Positions 34,840 to 46,765 of a DNA stretch of 64,000 nucleotides are shown here, piece after piece. Source of the DNA: Tenodera sinensis (lineage: Eukaryota > Arthropoda > Insecta > Mantodea > Mantidae); NCBI GenBank assembly GCA_030765045.1, contig CM060963.1, positions 113,478,735 to 113,542,734 on the forward strand. Direction: 5' to 3'. The notes beneath the pieces are model-generated. The model saw nothing but the letters and a program-made list of their open reading frames with translations, ran no database searches and was not told where the DNA came from. Position 1 is the first letter of the stretch; the number at the start of each line of letters is the position of its first letter. The position numbers were made by a program, and so were the translations under genes.

Positions 34840-37474
34840 ATAGTCACTATCCAATGTGAATAAAAAACTTGTAAAATAGAAAGCTGGAGTCTTGCAGTGT
34901 GCTTGATTAGCTGAAACCTTAGAAAGCGTAATTATTATGCATGGCTAATAAGATCAATAGTGTCGCACAAAAGTCACCGTTCTGTCATTCTAAAACACCC
35001 TATTTGTTATTATCACCATGGCAATTCGCTGTAATGCTGATTCTCCCACAATTTATGAATGAAATATTCGAAACTCTATGCTCTGTTTATTTAAACAGTT
35101 TGTTTTATTATGAAACTTAACCATGGCTCAAATTTCATAATATGTTAACCTTATTAAAACTTACATAATGCATGAAAGTGATGTGCAGAGATTGCATACT
35201 TCCTGGTATGGGCTATAGTCTCTCAGTTTGACAACTCTTCATTGTTGTATTAAGTTTGTGACAAATATGGAGTAGCTTTAAGTATGTCTAAATGTCTTTT
35301 TTATTACTGGAAGGACCACCTTCTTGTAAAACAAGGTTGCTTTTAACATATCACCATCCGCAGTTATATTTCTTATGGCTGGTGTTAAGTGGAGTTTATT
35401 AAACATAAAACAAATATAATAAATGGATTATTTCATATTTAACCTTAAGAGTTAACAATAAACAAAGTATACCTAATTGCGCAAAAGTTATACGTATATT
35501 TTTAAAAAAAATACCACGATGATGTAGGTATTTATTATAAGCCTGATTTTTAGAAACAGTTTCAGTGACTTTGAAATATTCTAGCAGCCAAACTAAGGAA
35601 TAACGTTTTTGTGTTTGTATTTACAAACAAAATCAATAATAATCTTACATGTCATAAATTGGATGTTTTATTATTTTAATACTTTTATAACTTTTGAAAA
35701 ATTGCACCAATTTTTCAACTTTGGGTGCTGCGTAGACTCACTTAGTGCAGTAGACCTTCTAAAGTACAATATCGGAGGTTTAATCGTAATATCGTTTAAA
35801 CTGTTAAAGAACTCAATTCGTAAAGTGCAAAATGGAAACTGACGCAGACAGGTCAATTACTCGGAAATTCAAGAATTTATTTTTCAGTCAATTGAAATTG
35901 TATTGTATAATAAACCTTTTAGTCAATTTAAAGTGCAAAATTTGGGCCGAAAAAATGAACCGTAATGGGTTTTTTTCCGCATATAAAAATATTCTCTCCA
36001 TTAATTTGACTGCTAGAAGCCTTTAAAGTGATGGTTGAATATATGGTTTTGAAATATACCCGTAACTACTACAAAGGTACGTTCAATGAAACCACTGTGG
36101 GGTGGTTTTACCCCCGATGTTGTCTTGCGCTGAACGTAATGGCACTAGAGACCTCTGTGTTCTGTAGCAATAGAGGTCAACTATGGAATGAATGGATTGA
36201 CCTTCAGATATACCTACCTCTGTTTGCCGAAACATAGGTAATGGACGTGATATGCCTCCGAAGAGCTGCTTAACTAATCACTAAGCTAAAAAATTATCAG
36301 CGTACTTAGTGTGAGTCATTTGTTTCGTAAGTGTTATCAAACTTACTGCTGTTATAATCACACCATGAACTTTCTTATGATACTTCCATCTACTTAAGGT
36401 GTTAACAAATTGGTACTTACTCATCGATTTCTTCGTCGGAAGACATTGTAACGTTGATTGCTGATTGGTAGCTCTGCTGTCCAAAAATTCCGTTTATAAA
36501 AACAGTACTACTAATATAGATGCAATCAGTTTTATATAGATTGTTGTGTTATTAGTCGCACTTCTGTGAATGCAAAAATATAAAACGCGGTAGTTAGTAC
36601 TTTCAAGAAAGAGGCGTTAAAACAGAGTTATTGATTGCGATAGTTATGCTAAATCCACACTGAACAATTAAACCTGGAGCACTGAGAGTCAGTAAAGCTG
36701 GATGTCATGTCTTGGGCTATTTAGTACAGAAACCAGGCCTCGCAAACACACCCCCTTTTACCTCCTTTCCACTCCGCGCACTCCGTGACAGCAAACTGAG
36801 TCACCCAGTGCAAAGAGCGCCAGTAGCGGCCATTTTGCAAAGTCGGTCAACATGCGCGCGCGGAATGAGGGACCGATCAATCCGCAACACCATTCCGCGA
36901 TCACTATGTACATTTCCTTTGTTAGCCTTGCTTCACCTTCACATTACATATTATTTAGCAAGGATACCTACTTCGTTGCATTAGTAATAATGTTTGCATA
37001 CCCCAACCCACACCCATCATCTCCCAAATCTCCTTTAATTAATTAAATGTTCATAGTTCACGTAAATTAAGTATAAACCAAAAGTCGTTAGGATGAGCTT
37101 AGATCTTCAGCCTCACACTAAAACAAGTAACGCAAATACCATAAATAATGTAAACAAAAGCAAATGAATTAACCATATTATAAATTTCAGCTACGAAAAA
37201 CCTGTTAAACATATGCAAGACGCCGATGCGATATTAACATTTGATGTCCCTAAATAAAGGGCGTATCCAGGGGAAGAGTTCAAGGGATCCAGGCACTTGC
37301 AACATTTTCCTTGTGATTTCGGTTTTGTTGTATGCGATTATTATTTTGCGCTGCACTTAAAATACTTGGATTTTAATTCTTGAATTACATAATTAATGCA
37401 AAGTTTATCTATAATATAGAGATAAAATTTCGAAGCTTGTAAAGTTCTCAATTTTGTTGCAGCAAAAACTTGAT
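34840..37474. other. No recognisable gene
   Basis: 2.6 kb, mostly A+T-rich. A GC-richer patch at 36720-36900 contains GCGGCCATTTTG (YY1-like) and ACATGCGCGCGCGG. It could be a promoter relic, but no coding exon is recognisable next to it. Confidence 0.45.
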
Positions 37475-37570
37475 GCGCTAGCCCCGTAGCTCAATCGGTG
37501 GAGAACCTGACTGCTGTGTGAGGGGTCCCGCGTTCAATTCCGGGCTGGCGATGAGAATTTTTCTGTGGCA
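37475..37570 (+). mobile_element. tRNA-headed SINE head
   Basis: GCCCCGTAGCTCAATCGGTG and CGCGTTCAATTCCGGGCTGG form A- and B-boxes at tRNA spacing. The body (GATGAGAATTTTTCTGTGG) differs from family A after the B-box. Confidence 0.65.
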
Positions 37571-37679
37571 AGACCCGCCTGTATTCCTTGTATAGGTAGG
37601 TATTCATACAGAAAGCGTTCCTTCTACGCATGTTAATGACAGTTTGCCTAGAAATGATTTGAAATTAATCATTTAACAA

Positions 37680-37847
37680 CACGAATGGCCGAGGTGGCTG
37701 AAGTACGGACTCCTGAAGGCAAGGTCCGCGGTTCAATTCCTGCCAGGACCAAACTCCCTTTCCCACGAAGCTCTTACCAGATTTTCCTCAGTTCTGACAG
37801 ATTGGCAAATGTCGGGAAGTTACCCTAAACTTAAACTTGAAAATTTT
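37680..37847 (+). mobile_element. tRNA-headed SINE (class II tRNA-like)
   Basis: GGCCGAGGTGGCTGAAGTAC (A-box) and CCGCGGTTCAATTCCTGCC (B-box). The body carries AATGTCGGGAAGTTACCC, related to the body of SINE family C (AATGTCGGGTAACTT). It is followed by the microsatellite. Confidence 0.65.
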
Positions 37848-38021
<174 letters not shown>

Positions 38022-38139
38022 AATTTTTTTAAGAGTGAATCATTATGGACTTGTTTACATACACGATGCGAAAACAATAGGCTACTATGTAATTGCAATT
38101 CAATTATTTCTAACGAGTAAAAACAAATATGCATGCCTC

Positions 38140-38610
38140 AACCAAGCAGGATGGCTCATGCGGTAGCGTCTGTGGCCGATATTCGGGAGGTCGTAGTTTC
38201 GATTCCGGTGGCCAACCTTACTGACACATGCTTTTTTTTTTTTTTTTTGGAAGGTTTTCCTCGGGTCGCTAGGCGAATACTGGGAAGGCTAATTACTTCC
38301 CCCGAATTCCCTGTCCCTCCTTTCACCTCCGTTCTCATTTCATTTCATCTTTCACCCTGGTTGGCTGTTTCAAGATTCTAAGAGCCGGCGGGAGTTTCGG
38401 TGTCCATTTGCTCCTGCACATCGGAGCAGGTCTCAAAGTTCCAGCACTCCAGGGTATGTGTAAACCCGCAGGGGAGGTAAAGCGGTTGTGAGTCGCCACC
38501 GGTGAGTTTAAATCATAATGTATTAGGACCCTGCCCTCTGCTGACGCCTCTCCTCCTTCCAGCCACCTTTAGTATCCTCTCATCTCACTCCTCCCTAACA
38601 GGGCGCCCCG
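38140..38610 (+). mobile_element. tRNA-headed SINE, family B
   Basis: AGCAGGATGGCTCATGCGGT, ATTCGGGAGGTCGTAGTTTC, GATTCCGGTGGCC, a T-run, then TTTCATTTCATCTTTCACCC. Same order as the minus-strand copy at 15725-16345. It abuts the LINE at 38610, so its 3' limit is approximate. Confidence 0.65.
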
Positions 38611-40515
38611 TCAAAAGTATGGCATGATGAAGCAGAAACACCCTTAACCAGTGATGACATATTGGCAACAGTCAAAAACACAAAAAATACAGCCCCCAGA
38701 CCGGACAGCGTCACATATCAGATGATAAAAAATCTGCCAACAGAAACCTTACAAGTACTAGCAAATATATATATAACAACATGCTCCAGTTCGGCTACCA
38801 CCCTACAAACTGGAAAACAGCGCATATTCTACTGTTCCAGAAACCTGGGAAAGACAGCACCGATCATCGGAATTACAGGCTGACATCAACCCTCTCCAAA
38901 ATATTTGAGAGGGTCATGGTTAAACGGCTAAAAAAAGTATGTAATGAAAAACACCTCATTCCAAGAACACAAGCCGGATATCGCAGCGAAATTACCATCC
39001 AAGACCAACTTGTTCGAGTGATGTCAGAATTCAAAAGCAGCTACAACATAGGATTCGCAACGGTTGCAGCGTTTCTGGACGTCAAATCTGCCTTTGACAA
39101 ATGCTGGATCAATGGTCTCCTATATAAACTCACCGATTACAAAATACATCCAAGAATTACAAGATGGATCGCCAACTTTTTGTCAGATAGAACGGCCAAC
39201 ATAAAAATCGAAAACAACCTATGCAGATCCATAACGCTGCAAGCAGGCACACCTCAAGGGAGCGCCATATCAGGCCTCCTGTATATCATATACACGGCAG
39301 ACACACCACAGCCAATTCACCCCAGAATCCAACTTGCCCAGTACGCTGATGACACCGCGTACTGGTGCACAAGCCCCCGTACAATCCAGGCCAAACACCA
39401 ACTAGAACTACAACTTAAAAATTACCTTGATTGGACCAAAAAATGGCGCATATCCATCAATACAGAAAAAACACAGGCCATACTCATCAGAAAAAAAGAG
39501 AAAATTCCTGCACAACAACCTCACCTTGAAATTTAATAAATCCATAATTCCATGTGCAAAATCAATCATATATCTCGGCATAGAAATCAATACAAAAGTT
39601 ACAGTAGGACCGCATTACAAAACTCTCCTTAACAAAACAAGGGCAATACATTCCACGCTCACGTTCCTCGCCAGGGTCAACAAAACAGGACTTAGCTCAC
39701 ACACATATACTGACGCGATTATACAAAGCGCTAATACATCTCTGTCTAACATACGGAGCAGTGGCCCTGATACCACTCATATCAAAATCAACTATGGCGA
39801 GGATTCAAGCTTTTGAGCGTAGATGTCTACGCACTGCCAACAAGCTCTTCCCTAATAATTACAAACAACACTTTAATCCATGAGTACTCAAAAACAACGC
39901 CAATAGACAAGCACATCGCAAACCTGATGCTGAACTATATAGACAACGCCCATACCAAACCCTACAGAAGAATATTGATAAGAACAGTCCAAGCCATGAG
40001 AAAACTCCCTCCTGAACAACAAGAAGAAAATCCACCACTGCTAACATTAATCCACATCTATGACAAACATCAAGAGCAACAGAAACAAGTGGAACAATAT
40101 CTTCAAGCAATAGTAAACATATAGCAATCATCACCCTCCCGAAACAAGAGAACAAAAACCACAAATAATATAAAAATTGCAAAGCTGAGCTGACAAACGA
40201 ATCCAAAAAAAAACACGCATCAAACAAAACGTCTGCGGGTAGAAGCAGAGACGGCGGCATGTTGTGGGACCCGGGCCTTGACAAACACACTTACACTTAA
40301 TATTGTAAATGTGTAAATATGCATAAAAAATAATATATATACAAAAAAAAAGCAAAAATGAAACAAAAAACAACAAAAATATAGATACAAATAAAAAACC
40401 ACAAAAATCACAAAAAACAAAAAAACAAAAAAAAAAAAAATAAAAATACATATATAAAAAAATATGTATATAAAAAATAAATAAATAAAAAATAAAATAA
40501 AATTATATAAACATG
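38610..40515 (+). mobile_element. 5'-truncated jockey-type LINE with A-rich 3' end
   Basis: Extends from the broken ORF2 through a short 3' UTR (GCGGCATGTTGTGGGACCCG at about 40252) into an A-rich stretch of about 200 bp (40320-40505) that includes (AAAT)n. No target duplication was recognised. Confidence 0.8.
38618..40124 (+). pseudogene. jockey-type LINE ORF2 (reverse transcriptase), degenerate
   Basis: Frames in order: WHDEAETPLTSDDILATVKN and PRPDSVTYQMIKNLP (38618-38780); then, after a frameshift, WKTAHILLFQKPGKD, NYRLTSTLSKIFERVM, FLDVKSAFDKCW (RT catalytic Asp motif), AGTPQGSAISGLL and QYADDTAYW (YADD box), and KWRISINTEKTQAILI (38781-39510). A second frameshift leads to SIIYLGIEI and NKTRAIHSTL; then LCLTYGAVALIPLISKS and RIQAFERRCLRTAN. 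At least three frameshifts plus stops make it inactive. The 5' endonuclease part is missing (5' truncation at about 38610). Typical of the jockey clade. Confidence 0.9.
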
Positions 40516-40529
40516 ATAATGACAACAAG

Positions 40530-41031
40530 AAGCATATTTACACATCCTAATAACTACAACTATCTGACTTACGCACACGCTGAAAGATTCTCCATTCACG
40601 TAGCAAGACAAAAATTTTTAAAAGACTAGGTTGAAGAGGGTTAAACCCTAAACTGCCTGGGTTTGGTTTTACCAACCCAAATTCCAGTTTTTTATTTTAT
40701 TATTTTTTCCATATTTGTTATTCGGCAACGGTGATGCGTGGTGTGTATGGGGTAATATAATTGCATTAACATATAAACTGGGTCATATAAATGCTTTAAT
40801 ATAGACAGATAGCGGAAATCAAACACACAAACCCTCCTCGAGTCTTGCTATACTCACAGTAACATACACTTCAAATGTAAATTGTGCCTAAACGTATAGT
40901 AATGAATATATCGAAACGGCTAAAGCTACGGGAGAAAAAGGAATTTGTTATATGCAGTGTTTATTTTAATTAGGTCTAATTCTGTAATTTATCCTCTCGC
41001 TCGTGTATAAAGTACATTTTGATTTCTCAGA
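40530..41031. other. No recognisable gene
   Basis: Spacer between the LINE and the nested hAT complex. No motif. Confidence 0.5.
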
Positions 41032-41799
41032 TATACCGGGTAGAAGGTACTGCTTCGGTCATACGTTAAACAGGTATTCCACATGGCGAATGTAAGAAAT
41101 ATTCCCAATACAATTATTGTCAATAAAGAACCGTTTCAACTAAAAAACAAACGTAATGATTTGTGTCAAATATATGCAATATTTGGAGCCATATAGCTTC
41201 TTGACGAATGGATATAAATGGTTTATTATTTCACTAACTGTCGCTTAGACATTGTGTGAACCATGCTATAATATCGGTTTATTTCAATTCGAATTATCAG
41301 TCACAATTTAATGTTAACGTGACGTTGCCAAATCTCTGTTAGAAATTGAACTTTGCACGAGATTTTAACATTAAAACTTGACTAAATTCATTCGAATTAA
41401 GGTAGAAATGCATTACAGCATTATTCACACAATGTTTGTCAACAGTGAAATAATAAACCATTTCTATAGGTACATTTGTACATGGCTCCAAGTATTTGAC
41501 ACAATTTTTTTTCGGCGAAACTGTTATTTATTGACAATAATTGTATCGTACATATTTGTTACACTCATCGAGCTAGGAATTTTAGGTGCAAAATTTTGAT
41601 TAAAAAGGTGCAGAAAAGGTGCTTTAATTTAGGTAAAAAAGGTGCAAATTTTCCATTTTAATTTTCACTCAACAACACAAAAACCAATTAGGCAATTACA
41701 TAAAATAACAAAGGACAAGGTCACAAAATTCACTGTCACAAGTCCAGAAAACTATTGAAACAGATGCTGTTTAACAGCTGAATGTTTTTTTTTTTTTTT

Positions 41800-42240
41800 C
41801 AGTGAGGCTGCACCTTCGGTCACTAAGTAAGTGTTTATATGTTGAAGAGGAATGTTCAACGTCAACAGACACAAGTGGTGCATATACATGCTAAGGCTTT
41901 CACGGCCGGCGTTAATCCAATGGATATTAGTTTTCCGGTTAGTAGGCTGTGGTCCAGTCTATAATTTGTCTGACGTTTCGCCCAAGACTACGTTGGGCAT
42001 CTTCAGAGTGTCTCCTGACTGGTTAACAACTAAACAATTTATCGAATGGACCACGGGGCCTACAAACCCGAAAACTACTATCCATTGGACAAGTGGTGCA
42101 TATTTTGTTAGCAGTCTGTAATTAAAATCCTTGTCCGCTGCAACATCCTCAATGTCAGAGTTCTTGGCTAAGCACTGTTCTAGCTTCTGCTTATCAACCC
42201 CCTCCAGTGCTGTCTTTATGTCTATCAAAATTGCCTATTG
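41800..42240 (-). pseudogene. Outer hAT transposase, C-terminal half
   Basis: Minus strand: IDIKTALEGVDKQKLEQCLA, KNSDIEDVAADKDF and LLTKYAPL, then, beyond the 203-bp insertion, VSVDVEHSSSTYKHLLSDRR and CSLTE. The KYAP-VSVDVE-S-S-YK-LLSDRR block is the C-terminal dimerisation region of insect hAT-like proteins commonly labelled CGG-binding-protein-like or KIAA1586-like. The insertion falls exactly between KYAPL and VSVDVE. Confidence 0.82.
41886..42088. mobile_element. 203-bp fold-back element with 15-bp TSD
   Basis: Flanked by the perfect 15-bp duplication ACAAGTGGTGCATAT (41871-41885 and 42089-42103). Internal inverted arms start TCCAATGGATATTAGTTTTC (from 41916) and, complementary, end at 42088. 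The centre holds GCCCAAGACTACGTTGGGC. The 30 bp before the left arm (ACATGCTAAGGCTTTCACGG and on) are not mirrored. A 15-bp duplication does not fit hAT (8 bp) or mariner (TA). Confidence 0.85.
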
Positions 42241-43276
42241 TGAATCTTTTTCAGGACACTGCTCCTCCAATCTTGTCCTCCGTCATCAAAAAAGAGCAGC
42301 CATGCACAGTTCATCTTGCAACTCCTGCTTACTTGCTAGTTCTCTGGCTTTTTTACAGCAGAAGAATCATCTGGTATTTCACTTACAAAATTGCATATAG
42401 TCTTTAAAATTGTTACAAACACAGCAGGCTTTAGCCAAGTACCCCAAGTAGTGAGAATCGGAGAAATTGGAAGAGGAAGTTTGTAACTTCTACGTGCTTC
42501 TGCATTCTAGTTGCAGCCTTTTTCAATACTTTCTTGATGCAAGACAGAAATTCATTTGTATATGCATATTCTTATTTTATTGCCTCACAAACTCAGTGCA
42601 ATGCAGGTAACGTGTTTTAGATTAGAGCACATAGCCTTGAGGTTATAAATGGCCAGTAGCATGTAAGATGCTACTCAGGCGCGGCTCGTCAATATGTGCT
42701 ATAGTGCTACAGCACAATGATTATTTTGCAGAAAATAGTTTCTTCTTTGTGTTAAACATATACCAAATTATTATTGCACATTTTCTTTCACTTTCACTAT
42801 TTTATATCCCGCGCGCTAGTGTTCTTTGCTCATTGTGTGCGAAGATGATGCACGCCTCACATCCTACACGAGATAGGTACTGCGTTGGGTGCTACAAAAT
42901 TCTTCAGTCCTTTGCAGGGAATGTAGACCAATCCACGCATGCGAAACATAGGTGTACGATTTTGAAATCTGTTCTCCTATTGGTTGAATTTACCTAGCGT
43001 TGTGCTCTCATGAAGTGGAGCACATGAATTCATTCTGCTTCTGTACAAAGTCGCTAGATAGCAGGATTGCAATGTCATCTAACAACTTTGCTTGCTGTAA
43101 TGCAACTTCTGCCATCTATGTGGTGTTGAGACAACTATCTGTTGCCGGTGATAGACCTTGCACGCAACAGAGAGAATAAAACTCTCGGAAGTTGGACATA
43201 TGGACCAATTTCTGTTGGCACTACTTATTTTTGACAGCAACAATAACCGCGAAATACTCCATAAACTCAGGTTATG

Positions 43277-43358
43277 TATTTCGATTCGACGCAGACATCG
43301 ATTACTCCTGCCAGGAGTGTGATAGTGCGTCCAAAAACCCCCAAACAACAACAACAAC
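43277..43358 (+). mobile_element. 82-bp LINE 3' stub with (AAC)n tail
   Basis: Flanked by the 13-bp duplication AACTCAGGTTATG (43264-43276 and 43359-43371). Ends GTGCGTCCAAAAACCCCCAA then (CAA)n. A severely 5'-truncated LINE insertion in the 5' untranslated part of the hAT at 42676. Confidence 0.8.
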
Positions 43359-43418
43359 AACTCAGGTTATGAACGTCAGTTTCGTGTGCTGAGCAATATC
43401 TGTGTTGTGTACGCTAAA

Positions 43419-45504
43419 ATGAATTCTGTGGACAGCCTAATAAATTATCCTTTCTCTAGGAGGACTCTAGAAGAAAAAGTTCAAGTGAAGCTGTTAGGGA
43501 GGCAAACACCAAATCTAAACATCACGCAACCTGCAAAAGGAGGGAGAAATAATCCTTACACCAGGCGATTTAACCTCAAAATTTATGAGCATGCATGGAC
43601 ATGTGGATGTCAGGAAAGAAATGCTCTTTTCTGTTTTCCATGCTTCCTTTTTGGGAACAGTGATTCGTGGAGTACGACGGGAGTGACAGACCTAGGGCAT
43701 ATTAATGTTCTTATTAACAAACACAAACAAAATGTGAAACATTTAAACAATGTACTAGATTTAAGTGCTTTAGGTAGTACAAATATTGTGACTCAGTTAA
43801 GCCGTGCTTATCAAGAGGCGAAGCTGAAGCATAATCTACAAGTAGAGAAAAACAGGTATGTGTTGTCCCGCATAATTGACTGTATAAAGTTTTGTGGTGC
43901 ATTTGAGCTTGCTTTGAGAGGACATGATGAGACTGAATCTTCTGAAAATCCTGGCGTGTTTTTAGGACTTATAGATTTAGTTAGTAACCTTGTTAGTGCT
44001 GTTAAGGAACACATGCACTCAAACCATATATTCAAAGGGACCTCTAAAACCATCCAAAACGAACTCTTGGATTGTATGTTAGAAGTCTGTCGTGAGGTGA
44101 TTCTGAAGGAAATGCAAGAAGCTGATTTTGTGGCTGTTATGGCAGATGAAACCACAGATGTTTCGCATCAGACCCAGCTTGTATTACTATTTAGATATGA
44201 GAAAAAGGGTGTTCCATATGAGAGATTTTGGGGTTTTTTGCAATCAGAGGGACAAAACTAAGAAGCAATTTCTGAAAGCATATTAAAAGTGCTTAATGAA
44301 CTATTCAGAGATAAACATCATAAACTTAATGCCCAAACTTACGATGGAGCTTCAGTAATGAGTGGTGCAGTTGGTGGAGTACAACCCAAAGCACAATCAG
44401 TTTCCAAATGCGCAGTATATTCACTGCTATGCACATCAACTAAACTTAGTGATGGAACATGCAGCTTCGCAGAATAAGTCTGCCAGAATATTTGTTCTTA
44501 ATCTCTCTGCTTTTCCTGCCTTTTTCTCGAGATCCCCACAGCGCTTGGCAGCTCTGGATTCTGCGGTGGCTAGAAGAGTTCCTGGTGGTTTTGCAACTAG
44601 ATGGAATTTTATATCCAGAACTGTTAATGTCATTTATGAAAATCAGGAAGAATTGCTGCAGTGCTTTTCGGAGTTGAAAAATTTTGCCCATGATAAGACT
44701 TGTCTGGAAGCAAATGGGCTTCGGCGTTATTTAGAAGACAGCAAATTCCTTTCATGGTTGAAATTCTTTCACCGAGTAATGCCTCATGTTGATGTACTTT
44801 ATAATCAACTGCAATCAAGTTCAACTGAAGCTGTTAAAGTACAAAACGCTGTGTCTTCATTCATTCAGTGCATCTGTGACATTCGAGAGGCAGCCGATGA
44901 TATATTTGTGATTCCATCTGAATCAATGAGCAAACGCCAGAAGGTAGAATGTCTAAAAATAGAAGCCAAAGAAGTGTGTAACCGCATTATCGAGGAAGCT
45001 AGACGTCGTTTTCAGTCGTTTAGTCATCTCGATGCAGCAAAGCTGTTAAACTCTAAATTCTTTGGCAGCTTTTTAAGACAGTTTCCTGAGGATGAACTTC
45101 AAACTGCTGTGACTACGTATACAACACTGAACAAGAAAATGCTAAAGACACAACTTAGCGTTCTGTATGCAAGACCTGACATTAGAAACATTGACGGGGC
45201 TGTGCAACTATTGCAATACATAATTTCTAACAGTTTGCAAGATTCGTTTTCTGAAGTTACAACTTTACTAAAAATTTTGATCACAACGCCAATGACCACT
45301 TCTGAGCCAGAAAGATGCTTTTCATGCTTAAAACGCGTAAAAATGTTCTTAAGAAACACTATGTCACAGGATCGTCTTACTGCTCTGGCAATGCTGTCCA
45401 TGGAGAAAAGCATCGCTTCTAACAAGGAGGGGTTTAATACCAGGGTGATCGATAAGTTCTGCAGCCGGAAGGAGCGCCGTATGGACTTTATATTTCGCCA
45501 TTAG
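43419..45504 (+). pseudogene. hAT transposase (ZMYM1-like, TTF zinc finger and dimerisation domain)
   Basis: Near-complete cut-and-paste transposase of about 690 codons. I favour the ATG at 43419 (MNSVDSLINYPFSRRTLEEK), the usual start in this family. The TTF-type zinc finger region reads YEHAWTCGCQERNALFCFPC. The RNase H-like core follows: DFVAVMADETTDVSHQTQLV holds the first catalytic Asp region (DETTD), and YDGASVMSGAVGGVQ with HCYAHQLNLVMEHAA is the next conserved block. The C-terminus ITTPMTTSEPERCFSCLKRV and NTMSQDRLTALAMLS is the hAT dimerisation motif. Lesions: an in-frame TAA at 44259-44261 and a frameshift near 44385. In insects this family is often annotated as zinc finger MYM-type protein 1-like. 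Confidence 0.93.
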
Positions 45505-45829
45505 GTAAGACTAATTATATAAAATGTGTAATCATTGTGCGGTACTGTAGCACATACCTTATTTTGTTCACCAGCCGCCACTGATGCTACTACTAGCCAC
45601 ACTCGATCATATAGAATGCCATCAGGCCACAGTACACAACATGCATGGTTGAAACGACGCATTACATTAGCAGTCTGTTTTGTTCAGAAAGTAGGTTTTC
45701 AACAACATGGGTTTCTCTTGCTTTCCATTTAGGGATGCTGCTAAAATGCTAAGAACATATCTCATCTGTCTATCATTGGTTTCATATAATGCAAAATATA
45801 CTGTATTTGCACCTATTACTTACCTGATC

Positions 45830-46295
45830 TGTTTTAATTTTCCTTCATGCAGAGGTTGAAGATATGATTCTCTCAAGATACCTACTCTCATCTGGGACAG
45901 ACTTCCCAGTGTATTTTTACAAATATGCTTTCATAATGGTGTTGTTGAGCTTGGAAAGAGAAATACCACAAGCCGCAAATGTAGATCACTGAAAAGTTCA
46001 GTTTTATTTAATGAACTTGGAGAAGCCAGCGCCTCGCCAATAAACTGTCGATGCAATCCACCTTTACTTAGTTCCGTATTTTTCATGTGTTTTACACTGC
46101 CTACATATATGCTGTTTAACACAAATGCGTTGGTGTTTTTCATCAGTTGTAATTCAAATGTCACAAACACTGCATCTCAAAACAGATCCGTCACTTTGAA
46201 TTCCATCTGCACTAAACTGTTTACAACTTCATGTACCTACTTTGTAGGCATTCATTTTCGTTTTCGGCATTCTGAAAAACTACTGGCAAATGGCA
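45830..46295 (-). pseudogene. Outer hAT transposase, N-terminal half
   Basis: Minus strand, in pieces across frames: MPKTKMNAYKVG, ADGIQSDGSVLRCSVCDI (half of a BED-like zinc finger, CxxC), then FAACGISLSKLNNTIMKAYL, GSLSQMRVGILRESYLQPL and HEGKLKQIR. The order SLSKLNN...STLRKNYL...KLKQIR matches the region preceding the catalytic core of the CGG-binding-like hAT family. Several frameshifts. The core itself lies against the hAT insertion point at 45591. Confidence 0.68.
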
Positions 46296-46765
46296 GACCG
46301 CACTAGTCAAATGATATTTTTAACTGAAACATTTCTTCCTGCACTCAACAATCGCCCTTCCTTAAACAATAGCTTCGTACAACTGTGATGCATTGAGGCG
46401 TAAACTAATAACACTGCTCTGAAGTGTAAGTAGGTAATTGTTGTCGCAGGACTGATACCGGACATTGTTACCAACCCTTGAAGGATAAAAATATATAATT
46501 TTGAGAATAAAATGCGGTATAGGAGACCAAAAATATTAAGAAAAGGTGCAAAATGGTGCTGGGATCGGAAAAAGGTGCAAAAAGGTGGAACCAAAATTCA
46601 AAGGGGTGTGTTCATTTAACGTTTTCCTTTCAACATACGCCTATATGGGCGTTATAATAGACAAAAAAAAAAAAAAAAGGTGAAGCATCCAAAATTCCTT
46701 GCATTGCTCATGATGTAGAATCCCTGGTTAACGTATGACCGAAGCAGTACTTTCCATCCTGTATA

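Larger units (their letters stand above)
42676..45583 (+). mobile_element. Nearly complete hAT transposon with perfect 8-bp TSD
   Basis: 2908 bp. TIRs: CAGGCGCGGCTCGTCAATA with GTGCTACAGCACAATGATTA on the left, and the complement of CAGTGGCGGCTGGTGAAC with GTGCTACAGTACCGCACAAT on the right. Flanked by the perfect duplication ATGCTACT (42668-42675 and 45584-45591). It sits inside the outer hAT gene. The transposase is broken only twice, which suggests a fairly recent insertion. Confidence 0.95.
41032..46765 (-). mobile_element. Outer hAT-like transposon, interrupted by nested insertions
   Basis: About 50-bp inverted ends: TACTGCTTCGGTCATACGTT near 41050 and its complement near 46735, outermost TATACCGGG and TATACAGGA. 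Its transposase gene runs on the minus strand in two halves. Subtracting the nested elements at 41886-42088 and 42676-45583 and their duplications leaves about 2.6 kb, a normal size for a complete hAT. The interior holds repeated GCACCTTTTT blocks near both ends. Confidence 0.8.

Noticed and set aside
36712..36984. 90-codon frame in a GC-richer patch with YY1-like GCGGCCATTTTG
   Set aside because: No recognisable domain, no splice-supported continuation and low-complexity composition. Kept only as a possible promoter relic.
39859..40528. Minus-strand hydrophobic frames of 100-143 codons
   Set aside because: They are antisense to the LINE 3' region and its A-rich tail; the Phe/Tyr/Ile content comes from A/T runs.
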